A DNA stretch of 64,000 bases, taken from the NCBI GenBank assembly GCA_900319385.1, contig ONOG01000004.1:1-64000 (forward strand). The letters are read 5' to 3'. Positions 60,705-64,000 of the stretch are shown piece after piece. The notes beneath the pieces were generated by a model. The model saw only the letters and a list, made by a program, of their open reading frames with translations, was not told the DNA's origin and did no database searches. The stretch comes from an uncultured Prevotellaceae bacterium. GTDB taxonomy: Bacteria > Bacteroidota > Bacteroidia > Bacteroidales > Bacteroidaceae. Numbering within the stretch: position 1 is the first letter of the stretch; every line of letters starts with the position of its first letter. The translations under genes were made by a program, and so were the position numbers.

Positions 60705-62012
60705 TCAGTTCACTCTGGTGATGTGTGCTCCGAGTGCCACGAGGCGACCCTCGATGTTCTCGTAGCCGCGGTCGATTTGCTCGATGTTGCTGATGGTACT
60801 CGTTCCCTGTGCACTGAGGGCGGCGATGAGCAGGGCGATGCCGGCACGGATGTCGGGTGAGGTCATGCGGATGCCGCGCAGCGAGAAGCGGCGGTCGTGG
60901 CCGACGACCACGGCGCGGTGGGGGTCGCAGAGGATGATCTGTGCGCCCATGTCGATGAGTTTATCGACGAAGAACAGGCGGCTCTCGAACATCTTCTGGT
61001 GGATGAGCACACTGCCCTTGGCCTGTGTCGCTACGACGAGGAATACGCTCAGCAGGTCGGGCGTCAGTCCTGGCCACGGCGCATCGCTGAACGACATGAT
61101 GCTGCCGTCCATGAAGGATTCCACCTCGTAATGTTCCTGTGCCGGTATGTAGATGTCGTCGCCACGGCGTTCCATGCGGATGCCGAGGCGCTGGTACATG
61201 TCGGGAATGATGCCGAGATTGTCGAACGACGTGTTCTTGATCGTCAGCTCGCTCTGCGTCATGGCTGCCATGCCGATGAAGCTGCCCACCTCGATCATGT
61301 CGGGCAGGATGGTATGCTCTGTGCCGTGCAGTTCGCTCACGCCTTCGATGGTGAGACGGTTGGAGGCGATGCCGCTGATGCGGGCTCCCATGCGGTTGAG
61401 CATCTGGCACAGTTGCTGGATGTAGGGTTCGCACGCTGCGTTGTAGATGGTGGTCGTCCCCTCTGCCAGCACGGCTGCCATGATGATGTTGGCGGTTCCC
61501 GTCACACTGGCTTCGTCGAGCAGCATGTATTTGCCGCGAAGGTGTTCGGCCTCCAGGTCGTAGGTGCCGCGCTCGCGGTTGACGGTGAGCTTTGCGCCGA
61601 GCTCCTGCATGCCGATGAAGTGGGTGTCGAGGCGCCGGCGTCCGATCTGGTCGCCGCCTGGTTTGGCTACCGACGCGCGGTGGAATCGTCCGAGCATCGG
61701 GCCCATGAGCAGGATGGAGCCGCGCAGTGCGGCACAGCGCTGGATGAACTCGTCGCTCTGCAGGTAGTCCATGTCGAGGCAGTCGGCCTGCAGCTGCCAG
61801 TCGCCCTCACCGATCTGCCGCGTGCTCACACCCATACGGCTGAGCAGGGCGATGAGGTTGTTGACGTCGAGGATGTTGGGCACGTTGCGCATGACGACAG
61901 GCTCGTTCGTCAGCAGTACGGCGCTGATGACCTCCAGTGCTTCGTTCTTGGCGCCCTTGGGAGTGATCTCTCCGCTGAGCCGGTGTCCGCCTTCGATGAT
62001 GAATTTAGCCAT
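60705..62012 (-). CDS. murA: UDP-N-acetylglucosamine 1-carboxyvinyltransferase with Asp at the catalytic Cys position
   Basis: MurA transfers enolpyruvate from PEP to UDP-GlcNAc, the first committed step of peptidoglycan synthesis. The 435-residue enzyme has the two-domain EPSP-synthase fold, GAKNEAL at residues 20-26, and the active loop AKPGGDQIGRRRLDTH. The residue at the fosfomycin-target position (Cys115 in E. coli) is Asp121. Asp variants are known from Mycobacterium, Chlamydia and other groups and cause resistance to fosfomycin, and the same is expected here. It is read after the DUF4290 gene, which it overlaps by eight bases. Confidence 0.95.
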   Translation of the reverse strand: MAKFIIEGGHRLSGEITPKGAKNEALEVISAVLLTNEPVVMRNVPNILDVNNLIALLSRMGVSTRQIGEGDWQLQADCLDMDYLQSDEFIQRCAALRGSILLMGPMLGRFHRASVAKPGGDQIGRRRLDTHFIGMQELGAKLTVNRERGTYDLEAEHLRGKYMLLDEASVTGTANIIMAAVLAEGTTTIYNAACEPYIQQLCQMLNRMGARISGIASNRLTIEGVSELHGTEHTILPDMIEVGSFIGMAAMTQSELTIKNTSFDNLGIIPDMYQRLGIRMERRGDDIYIPAQEHYEVESFMDGSIMSFSDAPWPGLTPDLLSVFLVVATQAKGSVLIHQKMFESRLFFVDKLIDMGAQIILCDPHRAVVVGHDRRFSLRGIRMTSPDIRAGIALLIAALSAQGTSTISNIEQIDRGYENIEGRLVALGAHITRVN

Positions 62013-62622
62013 GGTGCTTTTTCTTCTTTTTCTTGCCAGTGTTGGCAGTCTGAATGCCGCTGAGGATTTCCTGGTCGCTCAGCAGGGGGAGTGCTTCGGG
62101 CATGATGCCTACTTTGCCTTGTGTATATTGGAAGATGTCGTCGAGCACCTTGTCGTTGCTCATCGCGTCGGCGTTCCATCGCGCGAGGGCACGCTTCATC
62201 TGATTGGCCACCTGCTGGGTGAGGGCCAGACGTTCCTCTTCGTCCTCGATTTCGGTCAGTTTCTGCATCAGCGCCTCGACGATGGCACCGTAGTGGCGGC
62301 GTGCGATGCGCTTCTGGGGATAGGGGATGCGGTCGTGCTGTGCCCGTGTGTCCTCGATGCGCTCGATTTCGACGGGATAGTCGATGTCGAGTTCGTAGTC
62401 GGCAATGGCGGCGAGGTGGTTCCAGAGCTTCTTACGGAACTCGTCGGCGTCGCCGTGCTGCTTCACCATGCTCGCCATGAGCTGGACGATGGTCTGGGCG
62501 CAGCGCAGGCGTTCGGCGCGGTCGTCGATGCTCTTGCAGTGGTCCACCATTTGCTGGATGCAGCGTCCGTATTCCGGCATGCGGAGTTGGTCGCGCTGGG
62601 TGTTGTAGTCGATGTTGGTCAT
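62005..62622 (-). CDS. DUF4290 family protein
   Basis: This 205-residue protein matches DUF4290 by its start MTNIDYNTQRDQLRMPEYGR (20 residues, a mark of the family), mostly helical body and basic C-terminal tail (GKKKKKKHHG). No signal or membrane segment is present, so it is probably cytoplasmic. It always precedes murA in Bacteroidetes I know and overlaps it here by eight bases, which suggests a role linked to peptidoglycan synthesis or its control. The function is unknown. Confidence 0.85.
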   Translation of the reverse strand: MTNIDYNTQRDQLRMPEYGRCIQQMVDHCKSIDDRAERLRCAQTIVQLMASMVKQHGDADEFRKKLWNHLAAIADYELDIDYPVEIERIEDTRAQHDRIPYPQKRIARRHYGAIVEALMQKLTEIEDEEERLALTQQVANQMKRALARWNADAMSNDKVLDDIFQYTQGKVGIMPEALPLLSDQEILSGIQTANTGKKKKKKHHG

Positions 62623-62629
62623 ATCTAAG

Positions 62630-63325
62630 TCAAATGATTTTCTTTTTACTTACTGTGGCCACGAAGTCCTTGAGGTAGAAGGGCTCGAAGTAGGCTACGT
62701 CTTCAAACTGGCCGTTGGCATGGGCACGTTCGGCCAGCGGTGCCATGTATTTGGCGAGCGGACGGACGTTGTCGAAGAAGTGGGCATTGGGGTGGTTGAG
62801 CACGCTTTTGCATTTCTCGGACCCGTTGCCGAAGAAATAGACGGGGTGCTCGGCCAGCACGTCGGCAAAGCTCTGCTCGTCGATCACCATGGCCTGTGTC
62901 TGCTGCATGGTGCGCAGGGCTCGGGTGTAGAGGGCGCAATAGACTTCCATGCGTCGGGCGTCGATCATGGGGCAGAGCAGGGCATCCTCCGGCAGGTCGT
63001 CGTGTTGCAGGAGCACAGGCACGCTGAGCACCTGCAGTGTGGGCAGGGCGATGAGCTGCAGCTTGCGCCCGTAGCACACGCCTTTGGCCATCGACACGCC
63101 GATGCGCAGTCCTGTATAGGAACCTGGTCCGCAGCTCACGGCGACGGCATCGAACGGGATGGCATGGCTGTCGGTGAACGACAGTGCTTCATCGACCATG
63201 CTTCCCAGGCGCCGCGACTGTGCTGCGCCCGTCTGTTCTGTCTGCTCAAAAATCACCTGTCCGTCCTCGCTCACTGCCACCGAGCAGAGGTCGGTCGCCG
63301 TCTCAATATGTAGTATGCACGACAT
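62630..63325 (-). CDS. tsaB: tRNA threonylcarbamoyladenosine biosynthesis protein TsaB
   Basis: TsaB pairs with TsaD and TsaE to add threonylcarbamoyl to A37 of ANN-decoding tRNAs. The 231-residue protein has the ASKHA fold marks HIETATDLCSVAV near the N-terminus and SCGPGSYTGLRIG near residue 88. It is read first of the long leftward group ending at the TPR-CHAT gene, seven bases before DUF4290. Confidence 0.9.
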   Translation of the reverse strand: MSCILHIETATDLCSVAVSEDGQVIFEQTEQTGAAQSRRLGSMVDEALSFTDSHAIPFDAVAVSCGPGSYTGLRIGVSMAKGVCYGRKLQLIALPTLQVLSVPVLLQHDDLPEDALLCPMIDARRMEVYCALYTRALRTMQQTQAMVIDEQSFADVLAEHPVYFFGNGSEKCKSVLNHPNAHFFDNVRPLAKYMAPLAERAHANGQFEDVAYFEPFYLKDFVATVSKKKII

Positions 63326-63373
63326 AGGTACAGTATCTTTTTATGATTGCTTCAGTTGCTTTCAAACAATTTG

Positions 63374-63381
63374 CAAAGTTA
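63374..63381 (-). promoter_or_regulatory. -7 promoter element of the tsaB-DUF4290-murA group
   Basis: TAACTTTG on the minus strand (63381-63374) fits the -7 consensus, 49 bases before the tsaB ATG. No TTG is at 19-21 bases. Confidence 0.55.
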
Positions 63382-63470
63382 CGCAAAATTTCGGTGAACC
63401 GAAAGGAAAAGCGGATTTATTTGTGTTTTCGGGCAGACGGAGGGTGGATGATGAGGGGAGTGAAGGCAAG

Positions 63471-63499
63471 AGCGGCAGCCTCGGGAGGGGGCTGCCGCT
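63471..63499. terminator. GC-rich hairpin after the HU-family gene
   Basis: AGCGGCAGCC (63471-63480) pairs perfectly with GGCTGCCGCT (63490-63499). It starts 38 bases after the HU-family stop codon on the minus strand. No T-run follows, so the role as terminator is inferred. Confidence 0.55.
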
Positions 63500-63536
63500 G
63501 TGGGTGCGCTTGTGGCGGAGGTGTGATGGGGGGCGT

Positions 63537-64000
63537 TTAGCCGAGCACATAGACTTTATGGCTGCCTGCGCCTTTAGTCTTGATGCCCGATGCGAGGTCG
63601 GCGGCAAAGGATGCCAGTTCCTTGGTGGCCATGGAGCGCCGCAGACCGGTCAGTTCCATGTAGCCGACGACGTTCATGGATGGCGACGTGGCGAGTGCCT
63701 GCTTCAGCATTTGGAGCCGGTCGTCGCGGGTGGTTTCCAGCTGGTTCACGCGCTGCACGAGTCCGTCACCTTCCAGACGGAGATCCTCGCGGAGACGGTC
63801 CATGAACTCCTTCGAGGGCTTGAAACGCACGCCGCGCACGGTGATGCTATGGGCATTGAGCTGCTTGCCTTCGCCGTCGATGTCGGAGACGGTGCGGCCC
63901 TTCACCGGTCCGATGGACAGTCGGAAGGTGCCCAGGTGGGGCACGGTGACGGTGTGTCCGAGCAAGAGCATGTCGCTCACCGATGCCATCAGGTTGCTCA
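63537..64000 (-). CDS. HU-family DNA-binding protein (5' end outside window)
   Basis: The frame is open to the right edge, so the N-terminus is missing. The visible part has the HU/IHF-like stretch SNLMASVSDMLLLGHTVTVP, then HLGTFRLSI, matching the DNA-binding arm of the Bacteroidetes HU-related family (TIGR01201 type). An internal ATG at 63989 would truncate the first helix. The C-terminal extension (about 80 residues, ELTGLRRSMATKELASFAAD) is typical of this group. Its role is DNA bending or chromosome packing by family. It is followed by a hairpin at 63471-63499 and does not overlap tsaB. Confidence 0.7.
   Translation of the reverse strand, partial: SNLMASVSDMLLLGHTVTVPHLGTFRLSIGPVKGRTVSDIDGEGKQLNAHSITVRGVRFKPSKEFMDRLREDLRLEGDGLVQRVNQLETTRDDRLQMLKQALATSPSMNVVGYMELTGLRRSMATKELASFAADLASGIKTKGAGSHKVYVLG

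Overview
The window looks like the chromosome of a GC-rich member of the Bacteroidales, most likely Prevotellaceae. The evidence is: several promoters with the Bacteroidetes sigma-ABfr form TTG-N19/21-TAnnTTTG; type IX secretion components (porU, porV, a cargo-type C-terminal domain); Bacteroidetes-only families (DUF4827, DUF3822, DUF4290); a MurA with Asp in place of the catalytic Cys; and gene orders typical of the group. No rRNA, intact tRNA, CRISPR array or insertion sequence was seen.

Layout. 1-3.6 kb (+): tail of a type IX cargo-like protein, a DUF4827 lipoprotein, glmM and a small winged-helix-like gene. 3.6-3.9 kb: a consensus promoter with no ORF behind it, a possible small RNA. 3.9-9.6 kb (-): rfbC, plsC, a metallophosphoesterase, a MetH-activation-domain protein, pyrC and a polyprenyl-phosphate mannosyltransferase. 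9.9-13.6 kb (+): a 55-codon ORF, mfd and a truncated TraX-like remnant. 13.7-20.5 kb (-): an efflux operon read tetR, tolC, adaptor, RND pump, PII-like protein. 21.0-25.4 kb (-): aroB, manA, rsmD, DUF3822 and a membrane-anchored unknown. 25.5-27.0 kb (+): a RecD-like helicase. 27.1-34.4 kb (-): a two-domain esterase, menA, alaS, a CDF metal exporter and a glycosyltransferase. 34.6-36.5 kb (+): two overlapping glycosyltransferase genes. 36.5-40.4 kb (-): a CPBP protease and an outer-membrane beta-barrel protein. 40.4-41.6 kb: repeat-rich spacer. 41.6-48.1 kb (+): a second adaptor-RND-TolC efflux operon and a MORN-repeat protein. 48.3-63.3 kb (-): a long co-oriented block read tsaB, DUF4290, murA, rimM, dxr, rseP, FAH-family, porU, porV, ispF, TPR-CHAT. 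The right edge cuts an HU-family gene.

How the genes fit together. Much of the window serves the envelope: peptidoglycan and sugar precursors (glmM, murA, manA, rfbC), isoprenoids and quinone (dxr, ispF, menA), lipids (plsC), surface glycans (four GT2 enzymes), two tripartite pumps, and the type IX sortase pair PorU/PorV.

The most unusual signal is in the spacers. Many gaps are filled by period-7 tandem arrays whose motif differs by locus. Some of these supply the stop codon of the upstream gene, and others end a few bases before the next start codon. GC-rich palindromic elements occupy other gaps, and copies of two of them lie in frame inside mfd and the MetH-activation gene. These are the best candidates for something not yet described.
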